64,000 nucleotides of DNA from positions 30,418 to 94,417 of the forward strand of contig CAJWLM010000012.1 of assembly GCA_913043025.1 (NCBI GenBank), given 5' to 3'. The DNA comes from an uncultured Rhodospirillaceae bacterium. Lineage in GTDB: Bacteria > Pseudomonadota > Alphaproteobacteria > UBA8366. Shown one piece after another: positions 47,745-57,303 of this stretch. Both the position numbers and the translations under genes were made by a program. Below the pieces are notes generated by a model. That model ran no database searches. It was given only the letters and a program-made list of their open reading frames with translations, and was not told the origin of the DNA. Each line of letters starts with the position of its first letter. The first letter of the stretch is position 1.

Positions 47745-48002
47745 ATGGCTAAAATCGAAATTTATACTAGCCGACTTTGTGGGTTTTGTGCCCGTGCCAA
47801 ATCCTTGCTCGACCAAAAAGGTCTTGAATACGAAGAAATCGATATTGGCGAATCCCCTGGCCAAAAAGAGCTCATGGTTGATCGTGCCAACGGTGCGAAA
47901 ACTGTTCCGCAAATATTCATCGATGACGTTCACATCGGGGGATGTGATGATCTGTTTGGTCTGGAAGCTGAGTCAAAACTAGAAGCTCTGCTGGAAAGTT
48001 AA
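47745..48002 (+). CDS. grxC: Glutaredoxin 3
   Basis: An 85-residue dithiol glutaredoxin. The active site is CGFC (Cys12-Cys15), where many relatives have CPYC. The cis-proline loop AKTVPQIFIDDVHIGGCDDL is typical. It reduces protein disulfides and glutathione mixed disulfides. AGGAGG (47730-47735) nine bases upstream fixes the start at 47745, although the frame is open from 47649. The nitrilase gene starts 1 base after its stop. Confidence 0.94.
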   Translation: MAKIEIYTSRLCGFCARAKSLLDQKGLEYEEIDIGESPGQKELMVDRANGAKTVPQIFIDDVHIGGCDDLFGLEAESKLEALLES

Positions 48003-48003
48003 A

Positions 48004-48843
48004 ATGAACAGTTCTCTGAACGTGGCATGTGTGCAAACCTGTTCAACAACGAATGTTGACGAGAATATAGCTGTGTCTAGCTCAATCATACGAGAAGCAG
48101 CGGCAAAAGGCGCTCAATTAGTGACATTGCCCGAAGTGGTTAATATTTGCCAGCGTCGAGGTATTTTGGCGAAGGAGGCTGCTCGTTTAGAAGTTGATGA
48201 CCTTTCTCTCGCCGCTTATCGGAAACTTGCGGAGGAATTAAAAATATGGATTTTGATAGGTTCGCTGGCAATAAAGAGTCAGGGTGAGGACCGCCTTTTG
48301 AACCGCTCTTATTTGTTGAATGATTATGGTGCTATCGTAGCGCATTACGACAAAATTCACATGTTTGACGTGGTTCTTTCCAATGGAGATTCTTTCAAAG
48401 AGTCAGAGAGCTATCTGCCGGGTGAAAAGGCGGTGGTAGCTACTTCGCCTTGGGGTTCTATTGGGCTCACGGTTTGTTACGATGTGCGTTTCCCATACCT
48501 ATACCGAGTTTTGGCACAAGCTGGAGCAAATATTCTTACCGTCCCCTCTGCATTTACGCGGAGAACCGGTTCTGCTCACTGGCATATCTTATTGCGTTCA
48601 CGGGCAATAGAAACGGGTTCTTTTGTTGTAGCACCTGCCCAATGCGGCGATCATGAGGATGGGCGGAAAAGCTTCGGACACTCGCTTATAGTTGACCCAT
48701 GGGGAGAGGTTCTCGCTGATGGAGGCGAAGAAATTGGCTTCGTAAGCGCTATTTTAGATCTCGAAAAGGTGGTTGAAGTCCGTAAAATGATCCCCTCATT
48801 GAGACACGATCGGTCATTGGCTAATTTGTCGTCTTTTTCCTAA
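48004..48843 (+). CDS. Carbon-nitrogen hydrolase (nitrilase superfamily, Nit type)
   Basis: A 279-residue nitrilase-superfamily hydrolase. The catalytic triad lies in TLPEVVN (Glu), YDKIHMFDV (Lys) and TVCYDVRFPYLYR (Cys). It is closest to the Nit1/Nit2-like omega-amidase branch, which hydrolyses amides such as deaminated glutathione. Its position one base after grxC makes a glutathione-repair role attractive but unproven. It starts ATG 48004. Confidence 0.9.
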   Translation: MNSSLNVACVQTCSTTNVDENIAVSSSIIREAAAKGAQLVTLPEVVNICQRRGILAKEAARLEVDDLSLAAYRKLAEELKIWILIGSLAIKSQGEDRLLNRSYLLNDYGAIVAHYDKIHMFDVVLSNGDSFKESESYLPGEKAVVATSPWGSIGLTVCYDVRFPYLYRVLAQAGANILTVPSAFTRRTGSAHWHILLRSRAIETGSFVVAPAQCGDHEDGRKSFGHSLIVDPWGEVLADGGEEIGFVSAILDLEKVVEVRKMIPSLRHDRSLANLSSFS

Positions 48844-49214
48844 AAACGACCATTCAGGGTGGAGCTATAACAGATCTTTTTCAAAAGGTCAGCCCACAGC
48901 GCATTTGACCTCTGCTTGTTAAGGTATTTAAATGGGCCTGCATTGCTGATCCTTAACCTAATGAAGCGTTTGCGTGACTGTTTTCTAGGAGCCGTTTGGC
49001 TGGCAAGTTAGTGGTGAAATACGTGGGTTATTGTTTACCAATGTCCTCCGGCTTGTGTGTGGAACGAGGTACATGAGTAACGCGAGATCCCTTTGAATAA
49101 TTGGATACAAGCCAAGCAAAAATCGCTTGTTTTTGTCCGTTCCAATCCCATCTAATTAGAAGTAAGATTTGCCAAACGGGGTCTAAACATAACGTAGACG
49201 GGACTGATATTCGC
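48844..49214. other. Intergenic region, nitrilase / DUF1178
   Basis: A 371-base gap between same-strand genes. The frame upstream of the DUF1178 start is open from 49101 but begins poorly and does not look coding. I see no strong hairpin, tRNA or small RNA signature. A promoter for DUF1178 is probable but not recognised. Confidence 0.4.
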
Positions 49215-49643
49215 ATGATTTTATACAACCTTCGATGCGCACATGATCATGAGTTTGAAGCGTGGTTCAAAGACAGCAATACATACGACAAACAAGTAGC
49301 GGCTACCAAAATTGCTTGCCCAGTTTGTGGTAATACAGGAATTCAAAAGGCGCCAATGGCTCCTCGTATTGGCAGCGGAGCGCAGAAAGAGCAAACTAAC
49401 TCAACTATTGACCAATCAAAGTTTGCCAAAGTGCGCGAAGTTATGAAAAAGGTAAGGGCAGAGATTGAAAATAATTGCGATTATGTTGGTCCTGACTTTG
49501 CTGAGGAAGCGCGCAAGATACATTATGATGAAGTTGACCCGCGTAACATCTACGGCGAAACGTCTCAAGATGAGGCTAGGGCGCTAAAAGAAGAAGGCGT
49601 AGATTTTACCCGAGTGCCGTGGCTGCCAAGAAATGATAGCTAA
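49215..49643 (+). CDS. DUF1178 family protein
   Basis: A 142-residue protein of a family common next to grxC/nitrilase/ubiG in Alphaproteobacteria. It begins MILYNLRCAHDHEFEAWF and has a second Cys pair in ACPVCGN (Cys35, Cys38), so Cys8, Cys35, Cys38 and nearby His residues may bind zinc. The C-terminus has HYDEVDPRNIYGE and a final FTRVPWLP. Function is unknown. ATG 49215 is chosen for the family N-terminus; there is no clear Shine-Dalgarno site. Confidence 0.85.
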   Translation: MILYNLRCAHDHEFEAWFKDSNTYDKQVAATKIACPVCGNTGIQKAPMAPRIGSGAQKEQTNSTIDQSKFAKVREVMKKVRAEIENNCDYVGPDFAEEARKIHYDEVDPRNIYGETSQDEARALKEEGVDFTRVPWLPRNDS

Positions 49644-49663
49644 AGATATTTTTTATTCTGCGC

Positions 49664-49695
49664 CAAAAACCGCAGACTTTGGCAAAAAGTCTGCC
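49664..49695 (-). terminator. Rho-independent terminator of ubiG
   Basis: On the minus strand GCAGACTTT and AAAGTCTGC form a perfect 9-pair stem with a 5-base loop, followed two bases later by TTTTT. It starts 26 bases after the ubiG stop and lies in the 77-base gap between the convergent DUF1178 and ubiG genes. Confidence 0.82.
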
Positions 49696-49720
49696 CCATG
49701 GCAACTTAGCACAATATTTT

Positions 49721-50476
49721 TCAACGTTTTATCACGGCAATATAATTAACTGCAACGTCTCGTTCTTCTAAGCTCCATGAGCTAGTGAAAGGATTGTATC
49801 GAAAGCCGCAAAGTTTTGCGAGGTCAAGTGCATTCTTCCTACAAAGTCCAGCTAGCTCCGAAGGACGAATGAACTTGCGCCAATTGTGTGTGCCGCGCGG
49901 TAACCAGCGAAGAAGGTATTCAGCACCGATAATGGCCAGTGCATATGATTGTGCCGTTCTATTCAGTGTTGCCAAAATCATTAATCCATTTGGCTTAATC
50001 AATGACGTGCAGTCTTTCATAAATTCGTCAACGTCGGCCACATGTTCGATAACTTCCAAATTCACCACCACGTCGAATTTGCAGCCACATCGGACAAGAT
50101 CAGAGGCAGCGGCGGCTTTGTATTCAATTTCTAGGCCCATCTTGTTTGCATGCAGTCTAGCTACTTCGATATTGCGTTCGGAGGCATCTAAACCAGTAAC
50201 GTTGGCGCCGAGCCGGGTGAGTGGCTCGGCAATAAGGCCGCCTCCGCATCCTATGTCGAGAACATTAAGACCGGAGAGTGGAGCAATATCTACGGGGTCG
50301 CGGCTGAAATGTGCAGCTATGTGGTCTCTCAAAAAAGTTATGCGGACGGGGTTTAACCTGTGTAATGGCTTAAACTTGCCGTCTTCATCCCACCACTCCT
50401 CAGCCATCGCCGCAAATTTATCAATTTCACCAGCATCTATTGTTCTGTCAAATTGAGAAAGTATTTCCTTTGTCAT
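49721..50476 (-). CDS. ubiG: Ubiquinone O-methyltransferase
   Basis: UbiG performs both O-methylations of ubiquinone synthesis (the 2-polyprenyl-6-hydroxyphenol and 3-demethylubiquinol steps). The 251-residue protein begins with the family region FAAMAEEWWDEDGKFKPLH, has SAM motif I LDIGCGGGLIAEPLTRLGA, and FDVVVNLEVIEHVAD. A GC-rich hairpin terminator follows the stop. It is divergent from lysC across 133 bases. Confidence 0.95.
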   Translation of the reverse strand: MTKEILSQFDRTIDAGEIDKFAAMAEEWWDEDGKFKPLHRLNPVRITFLRDHIAAHFSRDPVDIAPLSGLNVLDIGCGGGLIAEPLTRLGANVTGLDASERNIEVARLHANKMGLEIEYKAAAASDLVRCGCKFDVVVNLEVIEHVADVDEFMKDCTSLIKPNGLMILATLNRTAQSYALAIIGAEYLLRWLPRGTHNWRKFIRPSELAGLCRKNALDLAKLCGFRYNPFTSSWSLEERDVAVNYIAVIKR

Positions 50477-50609
50477 TCCTGTATAACCCTATGTTACTGT
50501 GTGCATGCTTGCGCGACTCTCAGCAAATGAGTATGGATACGCCGCATTGCAAGAGCAATGGCTGCAATGTCACAGTGACAGTTATTCGCATATTGAAGGT
50601 TTTGTTAAC

Positions 50610-51830
50610 ATGTCTTTGGTTGTGATGAAATTTGGGGGCACGTCGGTCGCGGATTTAGAATGCATCCGAAATGTTGCTGGTCGAATAGAGGAGGAGCGTG
50701 CTTCTGGGAACGACCTTGTAGTTGCAGTTTCTGCCATGGCGGGTACTACCAATAACTTGGTTGAATATGCGAGTGGATTTGCAAGAATACCCGATGGTCC
50801 GGAATATGACACAGTCATTTCTGCCGGAGAGCAAATTACAAGCGGTTTGTTGGCTCTAGCGCTTCAACAAAGGGGCATCCCCGCGCGTTCCTGGCTTGCT
50901 TGGCAAATCCCTATAGAAACTGATGAGGCGCATACTAAGGCACGGATTAGTAACATCGATTCGTCCAAGCTTGAAGCTTGTTTGGCGAACGGTCAGGTGC
51001 CGGTCGTGGCCGGGTTTCAGGGATTATCACCGGACGGTCGTGTAACTACTCTTGGGCGCGGGGGATCAGATACTAGTGCTGTTGCATTGGCGGCGGCACT
51101 CGGAGCCGTTCGCTGTGATATTTTTACTGATGTGGAAGGTGTTTACACGAGTGATCCTCGTATCGTTTCTCAAGCCAGAAAATTGGAGAAAATCACCTAT
51201 GAGGAGATGCTTGAGATGGCGTCTTTGGGTGCAAAGGTGCTGCAGACGAGATCGGTTGAACTTGCCATGAATCAGTCTGTTCGACTGCAGGTCAGGTCGA
51301 GTTTTAAAAGTTTACCAGGGACAATGGTTGTAAATGAGGATGAAATTTTGGAAAAACAGGTTGTAAGCGGTATTGCATATAGTCGTGATGAAGCCAAAAT
51401 AACTTTGGTCGATGTACGCGATCGTCCCGGTGTAGCAGCAGCTATTTTTGGGCCCTTAGCCAAAGCAAATGTCAATGTTGATATGATTGTCCAAAGTACG
51501 GCGGCTAATGGGAAAAGTACCGACATAACCTTTACAGTGGCTAAAAATGATTTTGAGCGTGCGCTCGAAGTCATTAACAGTTCAGGTGAAAAATTAAAAT
51601 TTGGTGATCTGTTGACTGATCAGACCCTTGTAAAGATTTCAGTCATTGGGGTTGGTATGAGAAGCCATGCTGGGGTGGCTAAGAAGATGTTTGAAACACT
51701 TGCTGAAAAAGGCATCAATGTTCATGTCATTTCGACATCAGAGATCAAGATTAGCGTTCTTATTGCAGAGGAATATACTGAATTGGCATTACGTGCGCTG
51801 CACACGGCGTACGATTTAGAAGCCGGATAG
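50610..51830 (+). CDS. lysC: Aspartate kinase
   Basis: Phosphorylates aspartate, the first step to lysine, threonine and methionine. The 406-residue protein has KFGGTSVAD at residues 7-15, TLGRGGSDTSAVALAAAL and FTDVEGVYTSDPR in the kinase domain, and two C-terminal ACT domains (about 265-400), so it should be feedback-regulated by lysine or threonine. The frame is open from 50499 but ATG 50610 gives the standard N-terminus, with AAGG about ten bases upstream. The next gene is 641 bases away. Confidence 0.96.
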   Translation: MSLVVMKFGGTSVADLECIRNVAGRIEEERASGNDLVVAVSAMAGTTNNLVEYASGFARIPDGPEYDTVISAGEQITSGLLALALQQRGIPARSWLAWQIPIETDEAHTKARISNIDSSKLEACLANGQVPVVAGFQGLSPDGRVTTLGRGGSDTSAVALAAALGAVRCDIFTDVEGVYTSDPRIVSQARKLEKITYEEMLEMASLGAKVLQTRSVELAMNQSVRLQVRSSFKSLPGTMVVNEDEILEKQVVSGIAYSRDEAKITLVDVRDRPGVAAAIFGPLAKANVNVDMIVQSTAANGKSTDITFTVAKNDFERALEVINSSGEKLKFGDLLTDQTLVKISVIGVGMRSHAGVAKKMFETLAEKGINVHVISTSEIKISVLIAEEYTELALRALHTAYDLEAG

Positions 51831-52471
51831 ATAAAAACGGTGAGTGTGCGAAACTCAAAAGGCTATGGAGTGCTTCGACAGATATCGGGTTGGGTCAAGC
51901 AGGACAGACGTCTACATTTAGTTGAATAGTCGTTGCACCTACTAAAGTTGTAATTTTTGCGTTTCAGTTATGACGCTAACCCCAAAGAATGGCATCAATA
52001 GCGACCATATCGACTGGTTTAAGTTGCCTTGATGGTAGCTTCATGTCCTTTCTCAATTTATCGCTAAAACGCTCCAAATACTGCGAAGTGGTGATTTTCG
52101 AGCCGATTTTAGTTTTTTGGAATGCCAATCTAACAATTTAAATTTACGGCGTAATGGCCGATAGGCTCATTGAGATAATTCTATCAAATGCTATCATTGT
52201 TGGCGGTTGAGTCCTATTTACTCCAAGATTGAAACTTTATTCTAATATGAAGTGAGAAATCCACTCTTGTCGTGATAAATCTGGGGCATTGATTTTGCTC
52301 TGACCAATCACACACCAAACAAAAAATACATAAATGGTTTGGTTTCAGTAGCAACGCGACCACTTTTAGCTGTACAATATACCGAATGGTGACCAGACAA
52401 AAAAATACACTGTTATTCATCAGAGTTTAATTCAATATGAGGGCCCCTACAAAATAGATGGCCATAAAAAA
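51831..52471. other. 641-base region without a recognised gene (lysC to RodZ-like)
   Basis: This is the largest gene-free stretch. I see no RNA gene, transposon or long ORF. A minus-strand frame of 50 codons (52128 to 51976, TTG start) has a protein-like composition (KTKIGSKITTSQYLERF, KLPSRQLKPVDMVAIDAILW) but no recognisable domain and no open continuation upstream. The RodZ-like frame itself is open back to about 52370 with no ATG, GTG or TTG before 52472. Confidence 0.4.
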
Positions 52472-53686
52472 TTGGAAACCGGGAAATTAAGCAAGTTTTT
52501 AGACATTCCAGAAGGCTCAGCCACCGTGCAAACTGAGTCTGTAGGGCAAACACTGAGGCTGTTGCGAGAAGAAAGAGGTCTAGAGCTCAGACGGATTTCC
52601 GAAACATTACATATTCGTTACCCTTATCTCGAGGCTATCGAGAATAGCTCCTTTAACGATTTGCCAGGTCCGACATACGCGCTGGGCTTCGTTAAGGCTT
52701 ACGCAGAACACCTAGGGCTTGATAGTGACGAAATTGTTGAGCTTTTCAAAATTGAGCAACAGGGGGTAAATTCAAAAACAGAATTAGTATTCCCTTCACC
52801 TTTGTCTGAAGGCAAAGTGCCTAGCGCTGCAATATTGTTAGTGGCAGTGCTTCTAGCGTTGGTTACATATTCTGGCTGGGCATACTTTTCGGGAAACGAT
52901 GAAACGGTAGCAGAAATAGTACCTCCTCTACCGAAGCAACTGAGTGACAGTTCCATAGTGACTAAACCAAGTGGGATACAGGTGAATGAATTACCTGACC
53001 CCCAGAATACAGGCACTGCGAATTCAGAAACTCAAGCACCTCAATCTACTGATAGGAATAATAGCCTTGGCAACGATCAGAAAAAAGACAAAGTTAACAG
53101 CTTGCTAGGCACCGAAACTAATGAATTACAACCACAGAAAAATACTGTTGTGCCCTCGGACGGTGATCGTGAAGAGGTAGCAGCAGTTATGCCGAATGAA
53201 TCACAAGTCGACACACAGGGTCTTCAATCATCGCTGTTGAGGGAAGAAACGGCTGTGCCACCTAATCAGGTAATAGAGCAAGAATTATTGCCTGAGGTTC
53301 CAGTAAAGCGTGAGGCGAAGACCTACGGAGATGACTCTGGCGATGGTAGGGTGGTAATTCGTGCCATCGGTCCAACTTGGGTGGAAATTCGTGATCAACT
53401 AAAAGGTGAAGTTCTGCTTACGCGCTTACTCTATTCCGGCGATCGTTATCTTATGCCAAACCGTGAAGGGTTGGTTATGCTTACCGGTAATGCGGGAGGC
53501 CTTGAGATCTCCGTAGATGGCAACATTGTACCCTCTGTAGGGCCGAGCGGGGCTGTACGACGGAATATTCGTCTTGATCCGAATGCTCTCATAGAGGGGC
53601 GGGCCGTAAGCGAAAACGAGGACATCGTACGCGAAAACGAGGATAATGAGTCTCAGCAGCTAGACGCAAATGCCGATCAGGACTAA
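52472..53686 (+). CDS. RodZ-like helix-turn-helix membrane protein
   Basis: A 404-residue protein of the RodZ (HTH_25 plus DUF4115) family. The N-terminal Xre-type HTH (about residues 24-92) has QTLRLLREERGLELRRISE and ENSSFNDLPGPTYALGFVKA. One membrane span follows (about 118-139), then a long polar, Gln/Asn-rich linker (about 145-285) and the C-terminal beta domain (VVIRAIGPTWVEIRD to about 375). RodZ links MreB to the envelope in rod-shaped cells. The start is uncertain: TTG 52472 has no clear ribosome site, and GTG 52526 has GAAGG ten bases upstream. In relatives ispG often follows; here hisS follows directly. Confidence 0.83.
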   Translation: METGKLSKFLDIPEGSATVQTESVGQTLRLLREERGLELRRISETLHIRYPYLEAIENSSFNDLPGPTYALGFVKAYAEHLGLDSDEIVELFKIEQQGVNSKTELVFPSPLSEGKVPSAAILLVAVLLALVTYSGWAYFSGNDETVAEIVPPLPKQLSDSSIVTKPSGIQVNELPDPQNTGTANSETQAPQSTDRNNSLGNDQKKDKVNSLLGTETNELQPQKNTVVPSDGDREEVAAVMPNESQVDTQGLQSSLLREETAVPPNQVIEQELLPEVPVKREAKTYGDDSGDGRVVIRAIGPTWVEIRDQLKGEVLLTRLLYSGDRYLMPNREGLVMLTGNAGGLEISVDGNIVPSVGPSGAVRRNIRLDPNALIEGRAVSENEDIVRENEDNESQQLDANADQD

Positions 53687-53786
53687 CAAAATATTTGCTT
53701 TAGGTGATTGCTTGATGTTTAGGATAAAGGCAGGCCCTTTGATAAAAAAGTTGCTTTTTTTAACAAATATAAATTTTGGCTAGCCG

Positions 53787-55031
53787 ATGGCCCACCTTAA
53801 ACCCGTTCGTGGCACTCATGATTTACTTCCTGAAGATATGCGCCAGCATCGCGCTGTCATCGATACGGCTCGAAAAATAGTTCGGCTTTATGGGTTTGAA
53901 GAAATAGCCACTCCGATATTTGAATCAACAGAGGTCTTTCATCGTACGCTAGGTGATACCTCTGATGTTGTTACCAAGGAAATGTATAGTTTTGAGGATC
54001 GGAATGGTGACTTTTTGACCCTACGTCCTGAGAATACTGCCGGGGTAGCACGGTGTTTCATTTCTGAGGGCTTGGCTCAAAAGGTTCCATTGAAATATTT
54101 CTATGCTGGTCCAATGTTCAGGCGAGAGAGACCACAGAAGGGGAGATTGAGGCAATTTCACCAGATAGGTATTGAACTGTTGGGTGTCGCCTCGCCAGCA
54201 GCAGATGTGGATGTAATTGCCGCTGGCCATCGGGCACTTCGTTCTCTTGGAATAATCGATAAGACGGTCCTAGAGCTAAATTCGCTTGGAGATCGCGAAA
54301 GTAGGAATGCATACCGAGATGCATTAATTGATTATTTTACTCCACATAAAAATTCTCTATCAGATGATGGGCGTGCGCGTCTTCAGCGCAATCCTCTCCG
54401 CATATTAGACTCCAAAGATAAAGCAGACCGTGAGCTAGCCGCTGAGGCGCCCGTGTTATCAGATTACTTGAATGAGGGAAGCCGAAACTTTTTTAGAAAT
54501 GTTCAAGACGGTCTAATGCGCATTGGTATTGACTTCAAAATTAATACACGTTTGGTGCGGGGCCTAGATTACTATGGGCAGACTACATTTGAATTTGTAA
54601 CGGATGCACTGGGCGCACAGGGGACAGTCCTTGCCGGTGGACGTTATGACGGCTTAATTGAGCTTATGGGTGGGGCACCAACGCCAGGAGTCGGTTGGGC
54701 TGCCGGAGTAGAGCGGCTGGCTATGCTAATTGATAAATATAAGGAGGATTGTCCTGTATTCGCAATAATCCCGATGGGTCAGAAGGCAGCTGATAGAGCG
54801 CATATGCTTGCGGAGGAGCTTCGTGACGATGGGTTGGTTGTTGATCTGGCCTATGCGGGTAATGTCAGCCGCAGGATGAAAAGAGCAAATCGGATTGGGG
54901 CCTCTGCCGCATTGATATTAGGAGATGAGGAGTTGGCTCGGAACGTGGTACAGATTCGTGACATGAAAACGGGAAACCAGTCAGAAACTAGTTTAGACGC
55001 CGTTATCGTCGGCCTAAATCAATTTCGATAA
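53787..55031 (+). CDS. hisS: Histidyl-tRNA synthetase
   Basis: A 414-residue class II aminoacyl-tRNA synthetase. It shows VRGTHDLLPED at the start, motif 1 around EIATPIFESTEVF, motif 2 FRRERPQKGRLRQFHQIGIE, the histidine-specific LVRGLDYYGQTTFEF and motif 3 in TPGVGWAAGVERLAML. The C-terminal anticodon-binding domain begins near residue 325. The length is normal. Confidence 0.98.
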   Translation: MAHLKPVRGTHDLLPEDMRQHRAVIDTARKIVRLYGFEEIATPIFESTEVFHRTLGDTSDVVTKEMYSFEDRNGDFLTLRPENTAGVARCFISEGLAQKVPLKYFYAGPMFRRERPQKGRLRQFHQIGIELLGVASPAADVDVIAAGHRALRSLGIIDKTVLELNSLGDRESRNAYRDALIDYFTPHKNSLSDDGRARLQRNPLRILDSKDKADRELAAEAPVLSDYLNEGSRNFFRNVQDGLMRIGIDFKINTRLVRGLDYYGQTTFEFVTDALGAQGTVLAGGRYDGLIELMGGAPTPGVGWAAGVERLAMLIDKYKEDCPVFAIIPMGQKAADRAHMLAEELRDDGLVVDLAYAGNVSRRMKRANRIGASAALILGDEELARNVVQIRDMKTGNQSETSLDAVIVGLNQFR

Positions 55032-55374
55032 AAAAGTTTATTAATCGTAAAATTATTACAAATCTCTCGTGCGAGGTGACAGGAAATAGTCATAGGGATC
55101 AATGTGACGGCCAATCAAATATTTTGAGCTGTGAAAAGGGGATACGGTGGCCGGTTAAAACAGTTTCTGCGAATACAATATGTTTCATCGAAGTTAATTT
55201 AAGACGGTATACAAGGTTAGGTTTTAGGTGTTGTAGAAGCCCGTGCTGAAAACATACTTTTTATCTAAGCCCCCGGTTTTAAATTGAGAGACTTTTTCTG
55301 ATAACAAAGCAACAGTTCCGAAAAGATACTATTTATTTCAGTTTCCACCGTGACAAAGAAGGAGATGGGCGGTA
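55032..55374. other. Intergenic region, hisS to prfA
   Basis: A 343-base AT-rich gap. I see only a short CTCG/CGAG hairpin near 55066-55075 with no T run, and the prfA ribosome binding site AAGGAG before ATG 55375. A minus-strand frame here (55265-55480) overlaps prfA and is not credible. Confidence 0.4.
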
Positions 55375-56448
55375 ATGGCGCTTGCTGAAAAACTCGATCA
55401 GGTCGTGGATCGTCATAATAAGTTGGCTGAACAGATGTCAACAGGTGCCGTTCTGCCTGAGGAATACGCAAAACTTTCAAAAGAATATGCCGATCTCACG
55501 CCGATTGTGGGTAAAGCGAAAGAATTTAATTCTTTGATGGATGAGCTTGAAGGTGCAAACGAGTTGTTAGCTGATCCGGAAATTGACGGCGAAATGCGCA
55601 GTATGGCTGAAGAAGAAGTTCGAGAAATACAAGAGAAATTGCCAGGACTTACCGAAATAATACAAAAACTTTTGCTGCCGAAAGATGTAGCAGATACGAA
55701 AAATGCGATATTAGAGGTCCGTGCTGGTACAGGTGGAGAAGAGGCTTCGCTTTTCGCTGCTGTTTTATTTCGAATGTACGAACAATATGCTCGGCAGAAC
55801 GGTTGGGGCTTTGAGGTTATGGCTGTTAATGAGACAGGGCTTGGGGGCCTCAAGGAGGCGATGGCTACATTGACCGGGATAGGAGCTTTTGCACGAATGA
55901 AATTTGAATCGGGCGTGCATCGTGTTCAGCGAGTGCCAACTACTGAGAGTGGGGGGCGTATTCACACTTCAGCTGCTACTGTTGCAGTTCTTCCTGAGGC
56001 TGAAGATCTGGACGTTGACATTGAAGAGAAAGACTTGCGCATAGATACCTATCGCGCGCAGGGCCCAGGCGGGCAAAGCGTTAACACCACTGATAGCGCA
56101 GTTCGCATAACTCATTTACCCACGGGCGTTGTTGTTCAATGCCAAGATGAGAAGTCGCAACACAAAAATAAAGCCAAAGCAATGCGCGTGCTTCGGTCTC
56201 GTATTTACGAGGCGGAACGGCAACGTCAGGCTGATGAAAGGGCCTCTGACCGTAAAACACAAATCGGATCTGGTGACCGATCAGAGCGCATAAGAACCTA
56301 CAACTATCCGCAGGGTCGAGTGACAGACCATAGAATTGGACTCACAGTTCACAAACTTGAGCGTATTGTTGAAGGGGAGGGTTTAGATGAACTTATCGAT
56401 GCTCTAATCGCCGAGGACCAGGCGGCGCGCCTTGCTGAAGCTTCATAA
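55375..56448 (+). CDS. prfA: Peptide chain release factor 1
   Basis: RF1 ends translation at UAA and UAG. The 357-residue protein has the GGQ tripeptide at residues 232-234 within [19 protein letters not shown]; its Gln is the residue methylated by Prm[21 protein letters not shown] and [19 protein letters not shown] are other family blocks. The stop overlaps the prmC ATG (TAATG), which couples the factor to its own modifying enzyme. Confidence 0.98.
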   Translation: MALAEKLDQVVDRHNKLAEQMSTGAVLPEEYAKLSKEYADLTPIVGKAKEFNSLMDELEGANELLADPEIDGEMRSMAEEEVREIQEKLPGLTEIIQKLLLPKDVADTKNAILEVRAGTGGEEASLFAAVLFRMYEQYARQNGWGFEVMAVNETGLGGLKEAMATLTGIGAFARMKFESGVHRVQRVPTTESGGRIHTSAATVAVLPEAEDLDVDIEEKDLRIDTYRAQGPGGQSVNTTDSAVRITHLPTGVVVQCQDEKSQHKNKAKAMRVLRSRIYEAERQRQADERASDRKTQIGSGDRSERIRTYNYPQGRVTDHRIGLTVHKLERIVEGEGLDELIDALIAEDQAARLAEAS

Positions 56449-57293
56449 TGAAGTCCAGACAAATAGGCAGTTGTCTAGACGAGGCGACTCGGCTCCTGTC
56501 GGATGCAGGTATTGTGGGTGCGCGCAAGGAGGCACGCTTGTTGATGGGGCATTGGTTAAATAGAGACCCTGCTCAATTGTTCGGACCCCAAGATGAGGAA
56601 GTCGGCGCACCAGAATCTTTCTTTGATCTGGTCAATCGTCGGGTTAGCCGAGAACCGTTATCCCATTTGGTTGGTCGCAGGGAATTCTGGAGCCTTGAGT
56701 TTGAGGTGAGTGACAACGTACTCGATCCGCGACCCGATAGTGAGGTGCTCATAGAAACAGGGCTCTCACATTGGCCTAATCAACTCGATTCTTTTTCAGT
56801 GCTTGATCTTGGGACCGGCAGTGGCTGCCTTCTTCTTTCCTTGTTGAAGAATAGGCCTTATGCGATTGGTGTCGGTGTTGATGTAAGCGGCGCAGCGCTT
56901 GAGATTGCAAGGCGTAATGCCGCTCGTATTGTCCCTGATGGGCGGGCACAATTCCTAAAAGCCGATTGGGGCTCCTCAATTTCTCAACCTTTTGACCTCG
57001 TTGTCGTAAATCCTCCTTACATCCCGAGCGACCGAATTTCTGAGTTAGACGCTGAAGTTGCGAATTTTGAGCCTCTGCTGGCACTTGATGGTGGGTTTGA
57101 TGGGCTCGATGCATACAGGCGCATTGCTCAAGACTTGGCCAGACTAACAACATCTACCGGTATGATTTTACTAGAAATAGGGTCGGGTCAAAGTGAGCAG
57201 GTAACATCTATTCTTGAGAAATCTGGCCTTGTCGTTGAGTGTATTAAGAATGATTTGGCTGGGAGAAACCGGTGTTTAGTAGCCCATAACTAA
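56448..57293 (+). CDS. prmC: Release factor glutamine N5-methyltransferase
   Basis: PrmC methylates the glutamine of the GGQ motif in RF1 and RF2. The 281-residue protein has a small helical N-terminal domain with EPLSHLVGRREFWSLEFEV, DPRPDSEVLIE, SAM motif I LDLGTGSGCLLLSLL and the catalytic NPPY at residues 188-191. It is coupled to prfA. Confidence 0.96.
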   Translation: MKSRQIGSCLDEATRLLSDAGIVGARKEARLLMGHWLNRDPAQLFGPQDEEVGAPESFFDLVNRRVSREPLSHLVGRREFWSLEFEVSDNVLDPRPDSEVLIETGLSHWPNQLDSFSVLDLGTGSGCLLLSLLKNRPYAIGVGVDVSGAALEIARRNAARIVPDGRAQFLKADWGSSISQPFDLVVVNPPYIPSDRISELDAEVANFEPLLALDGGFDGLDAYRRIAQDLARLTTSTGMILLEIGSGQSEQVTSILEKSGLVVECIKNDLAGRNRCLVAHN

Positions 57294-57303
57294 AGGAACA
57301 TGA

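Noticed and set aside
52214..52420. Minus-strand ORF of 68 codons in the lysC-RodZ gap
   Set aside because: Composition is irregular (many Cys, Phe, Ile), with no start signal and no domain.
51831..52471. tRNA, SRP RNA or riboswitch in the large gap
   Set aside because: No TTCGAAT-type T-loop, no GGAAGCA-type SRP loop and no recognised aptamer core seen.
53744..53761. A6G/CT6 hairpin before hisS as a terminator
   Set aside because: An almost pure A-T stem with a 3-base loop, too unstable to call; could be chance in AT-rich DNA.
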